Positions 55,422 through 63,979 of a stretch of DNA of 64,000 bases are shown here, one piece after another. The stretch covers positions 1 through 64,000 of the forward strand of contig CAWGPP010000005.1 in the NCBI GenBank assembly GCA_963824545.1, written 5' to 3'. The translations under genes were made by a program, and so were the position numbers. A model generated the notes under the pieces. It searched no databases. It saw only the letters and a list, made by a program, of their open reading frames with translations, and was not told where the DNA came from. Position 1 is the first letter of the stretch. Every line of letters starts with the position of its first letter. This DNA comes from Bog-532 sp963824545 (lineage in GTDB: Bacteria > Actinomycetota > Actinomycetes > Streptosporangiales > Streptosporangiaceae).

Positions 55422-57161
55422 CTAGTAGCCCGCGGGCCTGGGCGAGTCCGGCTGGTGCCGCCAGCGCCGGTCCCGCGGCGCCGAGCGCGCGGTCGTGTCC
55501 CAGGTGACCTGGACAGCCGTGGTCGAATTGGTGGCATTGAGGGAAATCGCCGCACTACCGCCTGCTCCGTCCGGGCGCTGCACCTCCACCACGAGGGTGA
55601 CGCTCTGGCCCGCCTCCAGTTGCCCGGACGACTGGCTCATCGTGAGGACCGGTGACGACGCGCCGGCGGTCCAGCTGACCGGGCCGCCGCTCGCAGTCAG
55701 CACGATCTGGCCGGCCGAATCGGTCCCGAGGTCAAGGCGTCCTGGGCTGACCTTGAGCTGGCCGGACGCCGGCGGCCTTGCGGCCGCGGACCGTGGTATC
55801 GCGGCGGCGGCCGGGGAGGCCGGGGGGGCCGGGGGGACAGGCGAGGCCGGCGAGGCCGGGAAGACCGGGAAGACCGGGCTGCCGGGCGACGGCTGGACCG
55901 CCAGGCTGGGCAGCAGCGCCACGCCCATGGTGCGTTGCGGCGTCCGCGCCGGGATGATGACCGAGGGTGTGGCCGTCCCGGTCGCGCGCGTCAGCTGCCC
56001 GGGCCCGTCATCGGGTGGCGCGTCATTGGCGGACACCGGCCGGGACAGCGCGCTCCGGCGCCGGGCCCCGTTACCCGGCGCCGCCGGATTCGGTACCGGC
56101 CGGATCGGCTGGCCGACCTCCGCTTGGGCCGGGGCGGCCGCCGAGGCCGGCAGATGGCCGGTGTCACCGCTCAGCGAGGCGTGCCCGCCGAGTCCGCCGA
56201 CCGCCAGCACGGCCGCGATGCCGCTCGCCGCTACCGCGAGCACGGCCCCGGTCCCGGCGAGAACCCGTCGGCGCCGGCGGGGTAGCACACCGTGACCACG
56301 CTCGTTATCCCGGTCCGCGGTGGCCGTGGCAGCCCGGGCCGGGTCGTGGTCAGCCGGGCCCGGCTGGTCCTCCCCGGCGCTGCTGACCGGCGCGGCCCGG
56401 CGCGGGGCGGCCGCACGGTCCGGGGGCTCTGGGTCGCTGAGGCGGCCCAGCACCCCGGCCCAGCCTCCCTCGGTCATGGCCGGCCGGGGGATCAGGCCGA
56501 AGATTTTCGCCGCGGAGACATTATGGGGCAGCCGGGGCTGGCACGACGGGCAGGGGCCGACGTGCCGTAGCAGCCGCTCACGAACCGCCGGGGTCATCAT
56601 GCCGGTCCAGCCCTGGAGGGCCTCGGCGCGGCCGGCGCACTCCTGGCTGTCCCGGTTGATGAGGATCTCGGCGGTCAGGGCTTGCTCCAAGTGCTGCTGC
56701 GCCGCGGTAAGCAGCGCCGGCGCGTGCGGGCCAGGCAGGCCGAGAACGCGGGCCACCTCCGGTGCCGTCATCCCATGCCGGGTAAGGAGATCGAGAGCCT
56801 CACGCTCATCAGCAGGAAGCGAGATGACAGAGTTCCAGGCCATGATGCGCAGGGCCGCGTCCCGCTGCTGGGGCCGGGCCACCGGCTCATCGCTCTCGCC
56901 GGCCGACCCCGGGCAGTGACGATCACACTCGGCCCGCGCGATCGCGAATAGCCACGCCTTCAGCATCGCCGGATCGTCGAGCTCGGCGATCCGCGCCCCG
57001 GCGAGGATGATGGCGTCACGCGCCGCCACCTGGGCTGCATCGCGGCTGCGCAGGATAAGCCAGCAGTACTGGTAGAGGTCGTCCGCATGAGCGTCATAGA
57101 GCTGCCCGGCCGCGTCCGGGGCACCCGTCCGCAGGGCCGCGACTACATCGGGTGAGTTCAT
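55422..57161 (-). CDS. ECF-type sigma factor fused to zinc-finger, membrane anchor and extracellular domain
   Basis: The 579-residue protein has sigma region 2 at about 15-80 (LYDAHADDLYQYCWLIL, AWLFAIARAECDRH) and region 4 at about 110-160 (LPADEREALDLLTRHGMTAPEVARVLGL). A ZAS-like zinc-finger pattern follows (Cys175, then His200-X3-Cys204-X2-Cys207). A basic stop-transfer sequence and one membrane helix lie at about 300-323. The C-terminus after a Pro/Ala linker looks like an extracellular Ig/BACON-like beta domain (LKVSPGRLDLG, SGQLEAGQSVTLVVEV). Anti-sigma-like parts fused to the sigma suggest self-regulation at the membrane (inference). Confidence 0.78.
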   Translation of the reverse strand: MNSPDVVAALRTGAPDAAGQLYDAHADDLYQYCWLILRSRDAAQVAARDAIILAGARIAELDDPAMLKAWLFAIARAECDRHCPGSAGESDEPVARPQQRDAALRIMAWNSVISLPADEREALDLLTRHGMTAPEVARVLGLPGPHAPALLTAAQQHLEQALTAEILINRDSQECAGRAEALQGWTGMMTPAVRERLLRHVGPCPSCQPRLPHNVSAAKIFGLIPRPAMTEGGWAGVLGRLSDPEPPDRAAAPRRAAPVSSAGEDQPGPADHDPARAATATADRDNERGHGVLPRRRRRVLAGTGAVLAVAASGIAAVLAVGGLGGHASLSGDTGHLPASAAAPAQAEVGQPIRPVPNPAAPGNGARRRSALSRPVSANDAPPDDGPGQLTRATGTATPSVIIPARTPQRTMGVALLPSLAVQPSPGSPVFPVFPASPASPVPPAPPASPAAAAIPRSAAARPPASGQLKVSPGRLDLGTDSAGQIVLTASGGPVSWTAGASSPVLTMSQSSGQLEAGQSVTLVVEVQRPDGAGGSAAISLNATNSTTAVQVTWDTTARSAPRDRRWRHQPDSPRPAGY

Positions 57162-57560
57162 AGCGAAAAGGTAGTACCGAGAGTAGTTAGTCGACTACCG
57201 AAACGGCAAAAGGTACGGCCTTGATGCCGTTATTTGCCGAAGGAGATCGATCACTCAGGGTATTGGCGTTCACCTGGTTGTTCGCGACTCAGCCGCCCCC
57301 TTCGTCACACAACGTTATAATTACGGAATGTATCCGCCAGCATCCCCGGCGCGACCGCTTATGTGACCGAGAGCAGCCGGACATGAGCTGATCGTGAGAG
57401 CGGCCATCGGCAGCCCTCCCGATCGGGCACAATAGTGACCGGCCCATTACGCACGGTCCATCTCGCGGTTGACGCGACGACGGCCGGGTCCTGCGGCACC
57501 GGGGGCTACGCCTGGCGAGGCTCATCACCAAGCAAACGTCCCTTTGGGTGGGGTTGTCTC
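57162..57560. promoter_or_regulatory. Divergent regulatory region with 10-bp palindrome
   Basis: The 399-base gap between the sigma gene (minus) and the GT-C-like gene (plus) has a perfect palindrome TAGTCGACTA at 57188-57197, within GTAGTTAGTCGACTACC. It lies 27 bases upstream of the sigma start and is a candidate operator. A TATAAT lies at 57316-57321. I see no credible small gene in it. Confidence 0.45.
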
Positions 57561-59174
57561 ATGTCATTGACCGTTGACGGTGATTCCCCGGAGACGCTGA
57601 GCCTCTCCCCGAGCCCATCTCAGGAACGCTTTCAACGATGCTCTGTGACCCTCGAGGCGGCCAACCCCCGTGTCCTTGCGGACGGCACCGAGACGGGGCC
57701 GCCGGTCATGCGGGCCATGGCGTGGCGTGCCCGGCGGCACTGGATGTTGCTGATCCTGCTGGCCGCCGGGGCGGGGCTGCGCGTCGTCACTGAGCTTGCC
57801 TACCGGCCAGCCCTGCTGTACATCGACTCACTGAAGTACCTGACCGCGGGGCTGGAGAAATACGACCCGCAGGGATACCGCGACTTCCTGCTCACCCCCG
57901 TTCTGCGGGCCGGGAACCTGGCCACCGTGGCCGGCCTGCAGCATCTGCTCGGGCTGGCGATGGCGGTCGTCCTCTACGCCCTGCTGCGGCGCCACCAGGC
58001 CCCCCGCTGGGCGGCTGCCCTGGCCACCGCTCCGCTGCTGCTGGACGCGTACCAGCTCCAGATGGAGCAGACCATCATGCCGGACGTCACGTTCGAGGCC
58101 CTCATCGTCGCCGGGCTGGCCATCCTCCTGTGGAAGCCGCGGCCTGCGTTGCACGCCATTGCCCTGGGGGGCTTCGTTCTCGGCATGTCGGCCACCGTCC
58201 GCCAGGTGGGCGAGATCCTCATCGTCCCGGCCGTTGCCTCCTGCCTGCTGGCCGCGCACGGCTGGTGGGCCCGGCTGGCGTCCGGCAGCCTGCTCGCCGT
58301 CAGCTTTGCAATCCCGATCCTGGTGTACATGACGTATTCGGCGGCCGTCCTGCACGACCGGTTCGAGCTATCCGATCAGGGCAACGCGGTCCTCTACGGG
58401 CGCGTCGCGGCGGCCGCCGACTGTGCCGCCCTGCACGTCCCGGCGGCCGAGCGGGCCGTGTGCCCGTCGCCGCGCATCGCTACCTCGTTCGGCGTGGACG
58501 GGCTGGTCCATAACCCGGGCTCGCCGGCCTACCGGGCCCCGCTGCCGACCGGGATCAGCCATGCGGACGCCGCCAAGCGGCTGTCCTACGCCGTGCTGGC
58601 GCAGCAGCCGCTCCACGTCGCCGGGGCGATCGCCGGGGACGCCGTGAAGCTGTTCGCCCTGACCAGGGACACAGCCCCGGGCGACACGCCGATCTCGCGG
58701 TGGCAGTTCCAGACGACGTACCCGACTTACCCCGCGACGATCACGCTGCCGTCCGCGTCCGCGCTGTTCCGGAGCACTGGCGGGGGCGGCGCTCCGGTGG
58801 CCGTCCGCCCCCTGGCCGCCTTCCTGCGCGGGTATCAGCTGCACGGCGGTTACACCCCCGGGCCGTTCCTGCTCCTGTCGCTGCTGGCCGGGATCGCCGG
58901 TCCGGTCGCCGGCCGTCGGCGCAATGCCACGGTCGCGCTGGCCTGCCTGCTCATCGCCGGGGTGGGCGCCGCGGTCCTTCTCGGAGCTGACTTCTACGAG
59001 TTCTCGTGGCGTTACCAGCTCCCGGCCCTGGTGACGCTTCCGGCCGCTGGGGCGCTGGGGGTCAGCGTGCTCGCCCGGCTCCGCACGGCGGCCCGGCGGC
59101 AGGCCCGGCTCCGCACGGCGGCCCGGCGGCCCGGCGGAAGACTGCCGCCGCGAGCGCACCGAATTCGGCAGTAA
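57561..59174 (+). CDS. GT-C-fold membrane protein, copy 1
   Basis: The 537-residue protein has about ten hydrophobic segments. An extracellular-loop signature is AYRPALLYIDSLKYL, with Asp in the place of the catalytic DxD/DE of glycosyltransferase family 39/83 (GT-C) proteins. It is probably a lipid-linked-sugar transferase of the envelope, though this is inference. It shares its order of segments with the gene at 59753. The ATG at 57561 has GGTGGGG upstream; an earlier in-frame GTG at 57435 would add hydrophilic sequence. A 28-bp sequence is repeated tandemly near the 3' end (about 59072-59130), encoding ARLRTAARR twice. Confidence 0.65.
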   Translation: MSLTVDGDSPETLSLSPSPSQERFQRCSVTLEAANPRVLADGTETGPPVMRAMAWRARRHWMLLILLAAGAGLRVVTELAYRPALLYIDSLKYLTAGLEKYDPQGYRDFLLTPVLRAGNLATVAGLQHLLGLAMAVVLYALLRRHQAPRWAAALATAPLLLDAYQLQMEQTIMPDVTFEALIVAGLAILLWKPRPALHAIALGGFVLGMSATVRQVGEILIVPAVASCLLAAHGWWARLASGSLLAVSFAIPILVYMTYSAAVLHDRFELSDQGNAVLYGRVAAAADCAALHVPAAERAVCPSPRIATSFGVDGLVHNPGSPAYRAPLPTGISHADAAKRLSYAVLAQQPLHVAGAIAGDAVKLFALTRDTAPGDTPISRWQFQTTYPTYPATITLPSASALFRSTGGGGAPVAVRPLAAFLRGYQLHGGYTPGPFLLLSLLAGIAGPVAGRRRNATVALACLLIAGVGAAVLLGADFYEFSWRYQLPALVTLPAAGALGVSVLARLRTAARRQARLRTAARRPGGRLPPRAHRIRQ

Positions 59175-59184
59175 CGTTGGGCAG

Positions 59185-59748
59185 GTGCCCAGCGAGCATG
59201 AGCAACCCGACATCCGGACCCTTGAGTCCCGCGTCGTCTACCAGGACCCCTGGATCCGGCTGAGGCAGGACCGGATCGAACGGCGGGACGGGTCGCGCGG
59301 GACGTACGCCGTCGTCGAGAAGCCCGACTTCGCCCTGGTCATCCCGGCCGAAAACGACGGCTTCCACCTCGTGGAGGAGTACCGGTACCCGATCCGGCGC
59401 CGCAGCTGGTCGTTCCCGCAGGGCGGCTTCCCGGCCGGCGCGGCGGGTACCCCGGCCGACCTCGCCCGCCTGGAGCTGAGCCAGGAGACTGGCCTGCGGG
59501 CGGGCGAGCTGACCCCCCTCGGTTTCCTGCACTGTGCCCTCGGGACGACCGATCAGGGCTGCCACATCTTTCTCGCGACCGGCCTGCAGCCGGGAACGCC
59601 GGACCGGGAGCTTGAAGAACAGGACATGAGGCAGCAGTGGATACCGCGCGCCCGGTTCGCGGAGATGGTCCGCGAGGGGGTCATCACCGATGATTCCACG
59701 CTGGCCGCGTTCGCCCTGCTTCTGCTGCACGAGAAACATTCCGGCTGA
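59185..59748 (+). CDS. NUDIX hydrolase, ADP-ribose pyrophosphatase-like
   Basis: The 187-residue protein has the ADP-ribose-pyrophosphatase layout: VVYQDPWIRLRQDRIERRDG, VEEYRYPIRRRSWSFPQGG, then a NUDIX box region. The box is degenerate (GGFPAGAAGTPADLARLELSQETG). It lacks the early Glu of GX5E, and the REUXEE core reads LELSQE, so catalysis may be weakened. GTG start at 59185, 10 bases after the upstream membrane gene. It sits between the two paralogous GT-C-like genes, so a shared transcript is likely. Confidence 0.8.
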   Translation: MPSEHEQPDIRTLESRVVYQDPWIRLRQDRIERRDGSRGTYAVVEKPDFALVIPAENDGFHLVEEYRYPIRRRSWSFPQGGFPAGAAGTPADLARLELSQETGLRAGELTPLGFLHCALGTTDQGCHIFLATGLQPGTPDRELEEQDMRQQWIPRARFAEMVREGVITDDSTLAAFALLLLHEKHSG

Positions 59749-59752
59749 CGTC

Positions 59753-61363
59753 GTGCCAGGCTTCGTCCGGCAGGCGCGGGCCAGCCTGCGCCGGCACTGG
59801 CTGATAGCGGCGCTGCTCACGCTCGCCGCCGCCGTCCGGGGACTGGTGCTGTTCGCGTACCGGCCGGCCCTGATCTTCCCGGACAGCCTGCGGTACCTGC
59901 AGTTCGCGCAGCGTTTCGCCGTCGGGGCCTGGTCACCCGACACGATCCGCCCCAGCGGTTACTCCATCCTGCTCATCCCCGCGACCGCGCTTCATGCGCT
60001 GTTCCTGATCCCGCTGGCGCAGCACGCGCTCGGGCTGGCCGAGGGGGCGATGATCTACGCGGTCCTCACCCATCGGGGCAGCCGCCGCTGGCTGGCCGCG
60101 CTGGCGGCCGTCCCGGTGCTGTTCGACCCGCTCCAGCTCGACTTGGAGCAGTACGTCCTGAGCGACGTATGCGCCACGTTTTTCGTGCTCACCGCGCTGG
60201 TCGTGCTGGTGTGGCACGGGAACCGGGCCGGGTGGGCGGCGATGGCGACCGCCGGCCTTCTGCTGGGTGCCGCCGCGGTGATCCGGGTGGCCGATGTGGT
60301 GCTGATCGTCCCGGCCCTGCTCTACCTCACGGTCACCGTGCGGCCGTGGCGGCGACTGGTCGCGAGCGGGGGCATCCTGGCTGGCTGTTTCGCCCTGCTC
60401 GTCGCGGGCTACGCCGGCTGGTTCGCGGGCTCCCACGGGCAGTGGGGCCTGACCGGGTACAACGGGACGTTCCTATACGGCCGGGTGGTCCAGTTCGCCG
60501 ATTGTTCCGGGCTGCGGCTACCGGCCTACGAACGGCCGCTGTGCCCTGCGCAGCCTCCGGCGCGGCGCAATTACGACTTCTACATGTGGTCGCCGCGCTC
60601 CCCCGAGTGGCAGCTCCGCCCGCCGCCCACCATGACCAGGCAGGCGGTGGTCTTCGACTTCAGCCGTACGGTCCTGGCCCACCAGCCGCTCAGCTACCTG
60701 ACCGCGGTGGAAACCGATACCGTCTACGGATTCTCCCCGGTCCGGGGCAACGGCCCCGAGCACTACCCGGCCGCGTACCTGAAATTCCAGACCGCTTTCC
60801 CGCCGTACGCCGAGGTCGTAACGGCCCTCCACACCTACGGTCATACTGGCCCGGCGGTCCAGCCGGCGCTGGCAGGCTTCCTGACCGGATACGGTCGCTT
60901 CTGCTACGTCCCTGGGCCGGTGCTGGCCGCCGGGCTGCTGATCGGCCTCAGCCGGCCTGGCCGGCACCAGGCGGTCCCGCCGGCGCGGCCTGCGGCCGGC
61001 GGATCTGCTGTTCAACGGCACCGCGCTGGCCGCGCTCATCGCGGCCGCGGCTTTCGCCCCGTTCGACTGGCGTTACCAGCTGCCTCAGCTCACCCTGATC
61101 CCGGTGGCCGCCGCGCTTGGGGTGATGGCCCTGGCCGGCGCGGGGCCGCCGGATCGCGTAGCGGCCGGTCCGGCGGCGGGACCGCCGACCACGGAAGACC
61201 GCTCGCCGGTGACCCGCTTCGGCCGTTCCCACCACGGCCGGGTGTCCTGGTACCACCGCACGGCCGCGTCCAGCCCGGCCGCGAAAGGCCTACGCGGGCA
61301 GTACCCCCTGCCGCGCGGCAAATGAATCATGCAGCGAGCAGCGGCGGATTTTGTAACGGCTGA
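59753..61363 (+). CDS. GT-C-fold membrane protein, copy 2 (apparent frameshift near 3' end)
   Basis: A paralogue of the 57561 gene. It starts at GTG 59753, four bases after the NUDIX stop. AYRPALIFPDSLRYLQFAQ carries the same Asp-containing loop, and the segment order is the same (LFDPLQLDLEQYVLSD versus LLDAYQLQMEQTIMPD). After about residue 400 (position about 60960-60985) the frame becomes non-homologous. The frame that continues the family pattern (LRPADLLFNGTALAAL, FDWRYQLPQLTLIP, cf. SWRYQLPALVTLP in copy 1) ends at 61325. One extra base there would explain this. Either a real frameshift or an assembly error. Confidence 0.65.
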   Translation: MPGFVRQARASLRRHWLIAALLTLAAAVRGLVLFAYRPALIFPDSLRYLQFAQRFAVGAWSPDTIRPSGYSILLIPATALHALFLIPLAQHALGLAEGAMIYAVLTHRGSRRWLAALAAVPVLFDPLQLDLEQYVLSDVCATFFVLTALVVLVWHGNRAGWAAMATAGLLLGAAAVIRVADVVLIVPALLYLTVTVRPWRRLVASGGILAGCFALLVAGYAGWFAGSHGQWGLTGYNGTFLYGRVVQFADCSGLRLPAYERPLCPAQPPARRNYDFYMWSPRSPEWQLRPPPTMTRQAVVFDFSRTVLAHQPLSYLTAVETDTVYGFSPVRGNGPEHYPAAYLKFQTAFPPYAEVVTALHTYGHTGPAVQPALAGFLTGYGRFCYVPGPVLAAGLLIGLSRPGRHQAVPPARPAAGGSAVQRHRAGRAHRGRGFRPVRLALPAASAHPDPGGRRAWGDGPGRRGAAGSRSGRSGGGTADHGRPLAGDPLRPFPPRPGVLVPPHGRVQPGRERPTRAVPPAARQMNHAASSGGFCNG

Positions 61364-61468
61364 GCATCGGCCGTAACGGCTTAACATCAACTTGCATCGC
61401 TCATGCACCGATACGCTGGTCCGCGCGTCTTGTATGAGTATCCCGCGCGCAGAGAGGAACCCCGGGAA

Positions 61469-61848
61469 ATGAGCGTCGGAACCACCGCGGCTACGGCCAC
61501 GAACGAAGATGGCGACACTGCCGGGCTCATGAACTGGACGGCGCTGCTCCTTATTGCGCCGCCTGCGGCGCCTGGGTGGAGATATTCGCGCCCGGCGAAG
61601 GCTGGCGGCACTCTCGCGGTCATACGGCTCCGAACGGCACGCGGTCGCCGTTCGACCCCGGGCACGAGGTCGAACTGGCGTGGTGCCGCCCCCCGGCCCG
61701 TTCGGTGTCCCCGGCCCAGCTCGAACACCTGCTCGCCGCCCTAGACGACGCCATCGCCTACCGCGAGCACGCCTCCTCCTCCGGCTACGCCACGGCGTAC
61801 CGGGTCCTGCGCCGTCAGCTGGCCGGCCCGCCCCGCCCGACGCCCTGA
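61469..61848 (+). pseudogene. Zinc-ribbon-like small protein with a frameshift near its start
   Basis: The frame from ATG 61469 (AGAGGAA upstream) reads MSVGTTAATATNEDGDTAG and then degenerates. A -1 frame from about 61520 gives HELDGAAPYCAACGAWVEIF and APGEGWRHSRGH, then to 61848 EVELAWC, SPAQLEHLLAALDDAIAY and AYRVLRRQLAG. The Cys-X2-Cys and later Cys suggest a small metal-binding protein. The later frame has no good start of its own before 61576, so a one-base loss near 61521 is the simplest explanation. Function unknown. Confidence 0.45.
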
Positions 61849-62050
61849 GCGGGCTGACCGCCGTCGTTACGCGGCCGTGCCGTCCTGATCGCACTGTCTC
61901 GCGATGACATCGGTGGGGCTGATCGTGCGTGGCACGCTGCGACGCGGGGACGGCCCGTCCTCCCGCGGGTCGTCCTCCCAGCTCCCAGCCCCATCACCGG
62001 TTTCATCTGGCCCTGCTGGGTAGGGCAGTCAACGTAGTCCAGATGGGATC

Positions 62051-62266
62051 GTGGTGATCCAAATGCCGTGGTGGGAGGCTACCCTCTTCTTCGCCGCAGT
62101 GATCTTGGCAATCTGGGGATTCGCCAGCTGGGTTGGTGTCCAGAAGCGGTATCTGACGCGCGGGCACAACCGCACTGCCCAGGACCTGTACGGCGAGTTC
62201 GCCGATTCGCAGCGCAAGCAGCGCAGGTACGCCAGACGTCACGGCGGCGAATGGCGCAACAAGTAG
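62051..62266 (+). CDS. Small single-span membrane protein (71 aa)
   Basis: The product has one hydrophobic helix at about 7-28 (ATLFFAAVILAIWGFASWVG). A basic, Arg/Lys-rich cytoplasmic tail follows (QKRYLTRGHNRTAQDLYGEF, KQRRYARRHGGEWRNK). The GTG at 62051 or the ATG at 62063 is the start; neither has a strong ribosome site. The hydrophobic-then-basic layout argues for a real gene. No homologue is known to me. It could be a regulatory or structural membrane miniprotein. Confidence 0.5.
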   Translation: MVIQMPWWEATLFFAAVILAIWGFASWVGVQKRYLTRGHNRTAQDLYGEFADSQRKQRRYARRHGGEWRNK

Positions 62267-62287
62267 GGCCGGGTTGGCTCGGCTGGC

Positions 62288-62490
62288 TCAAGCCGGCGGC
62301 TGAACGTGGTTCCGCCAGCTGTGCTGCGGTTCGTAGCCCAGTTCGCGGCGGGCCCGGTCGATACTCATCAGCGTCTCGAACTCGCCGATCTCATCGTTTC
62401 TCCCGTCGTCCAGTGGCCCAATCAGCAGATACCGCTCAGCAATTGATATCGCAGGGCCGCCTTGGCGCGCAGGGTGAGATACCTCCTCTG
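62288..62490 (-). pseudogene. C-terminal remnant of an NAD-dependent epimerase
   Basis: The frame ends at TGA 62288-62290. It carries an epimerase-like tail: LMSIDRARRELGYEPQHSWRNH is the usual sugar-epimerase C-terminal motif (DRARxxLGYxPxxSWR), preceded by EEVSHPARQGG. A TGA immediately upstream (about 62492) stops the frame, so the Rossmann part is missing. It lies just downstream of the flavohemoglobin. Probably a relic of a larger gene. Confidence 0.6.
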
Positions 62491-62491
62491 G

Positions 62492-63979
62492 TCAGCCCGG
62501 CCGCATATCCCGCCGCCCGTTCAGCGCGCCGGCGGGAACCTGATCCCGCGTGGCTGACTGGCGCTCCGTGCCGGGCTCGCCGTCCCGGGCGTTGCGGGCA
62601 GCGGGAACTTCGGGACCGGCGTCCTGGACGCCGGGGTTCCCGGTCTCGCCGGTCTCGCCGCTCTCGTCGCGGGGCCGGAGAACGCTCGCGCGCTTATCCT
62701 CGGCCAGCAGCGCGTCGTCGTAGTGGATACGCTGCTGCGGGATACCGGCTCTGGCCAGCACGCGGATGGTCTCATGGACCATCGCGACCGGGCCGGCCAC
62801 GTAGGCCTCACACTCGCGGTGCGGCAGGTAGCGTGCCGCGACGCGGCCGACGTTCCCCTGCATTCCGTCGAACGCCGGATCGTCTGACGTCACGGGCGTG
62901 AGCAGGAACCGAGGATACGCATCCGCCAGCCGGTACAGGTCCGGCAGGTCGTACAGCTCATCACGGGTCCGGGCCCCGTAGAACAGGAAGATCTCCCGCG
63001 GGCACGCCGAGGACTCCCTGATCGCCTGCTCGATGATGGCCTTGATCGGGGCCAGGCCGGTGCCGCCAACCACGCAGAGCAGGTCTCGCTGCTCGGCGAG
63101 GCCCAGGGTCATGGTGCCAAGGGCCGGGCCGAGAATGAGCTCATCGCCGGGTGCGGTGTAACGGACGAGGGCGTTGCTGACCCATCCCCCGGGCACCGCC
63201 CGGACGTGGAAGGTCATCAGGCCGTCTTCGCGGGGCCGGCTCGCGACCGAGTACGGCCGCCAGACCCGCGGCCAGCGCGGCGTCTGCACGGTGACATGCT
63301 GGCCAGCGAGATAAGGAAGAGGCTGGTCGGGCGCGACGGTGAGCACGGCGATCCCGGGCTGGCGCTGCTCGTTTTCTACCAGTTCTGCGGTCCAGAACGC
63401 GGGAGCGACGGCGCTGTCATCCTCGGCTGCGCGGATCATCAGCCCCGACGCGGCCTGGTAGGCCTGTACCCACGCTTCCTGCGCGTCCTGGGTGAACGCG
63501 GGGCCGGCGTAGGCGCGCAGCGTCGCGATCAGGGCCTCGCCGACCGCGTCGTACATCGCGGGCTCAACCGAATACTTGCGGTGGTCCCGGCCGAGCTGGC
63601 TCAGGTACCGGACCAGGTCCTCGGGGCTGGTCAGGCCCTCCACGATTTGAACCAGGGCTCGGAGCAGCCTGTCTCGCTGCACGTCCATGGCCGGCGGGAA
63701 CATACCGCGCAGATGCGGGTGGCCGACGAACAGCCGGCCATAGAAGTAGCTGGCAGGCTGCTCGCCCGCGGCCGCGACGATGGCGAAGGTCTCCCGGATC
63801 GACGCGATCGCAGCGTCCGGCAGAAGGTCCGCGGGCGCGGCCGGGGCCCGCACCGGGGCACCCGCGAGGGCAGGGGTTTCCGCGCCAGCCTCCGTGTCCG
63901 CGAGTGTCGGAGCGCTCGCCGGGCACGCCGGCAGTACCTGCGGGCGGGGGGACCACCGGGCCGCCGGGTTCCGCGTCAA
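62492..63979 (-). CDS. Globin-reductase fusion (flavohemoglobin-like)
   Basis: NO-dioxygenase-like protein. An Ala/Pro-rich N-terminus of about 50 residues precedes a globin domain (about 55-190) with the proximal heme His133 in LGRDHRKYSV. A reductase with FAD motif VWRPYSVAS and NAD(P)H motif VVGGTGLAPIKAIIEQ follows, together with RYLPHRECEAYVAGP. The frame starts at TTG 63979, three codons past an in-frame stop, and no better start is visible, so the N-terminus is uncertain. The C-terminal 70 residues are hydrophilic low-complexity. Likely scavenges NO under nitrosative stress. Confidence 0.85.
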   Translation of the reverse strand: MTRNPAARWSPRPQVLPACPASAPTLADTEAGAETPALAGAPVRAPAAPADLLPDAAIASIRETFAIVAAAGEQPASYFYGRLFVGHPHLRGMFPPAMDVQRDRLLRALVQIVEGLTSPEDLVRYLSQLGRDHRKYSVEPAMYDAVGEALIATLRAYAGPAFTQDAQEAWVQAYQAASGLMIRAAEDDSAVAPAFWTAELVENEQRQPGIAVLTVAPDQPLPYLAGQHVTVQTPRWPRVWRPYSVASRPREDGLMTFHVRAVPGGWVSNALVRYTAPGDELILGPALGTMTLGLAEQRDLLCVVGGTGLAPIKAIIEQAIRESSACPREIFLFYGARTRDELYDLPDLYRLADAYPRFLLTPVTSDDPAFDGMQGNVGRVAARYLPHRECEAYVAGPVAMVHETIRVLARAGIPQQRIHYDDALLAEDKRASVLRPRDESGETGETGNPGVQDAGPEVPAARNARDGEPGTERQSATRDQVPAGALNGRRDMRPG

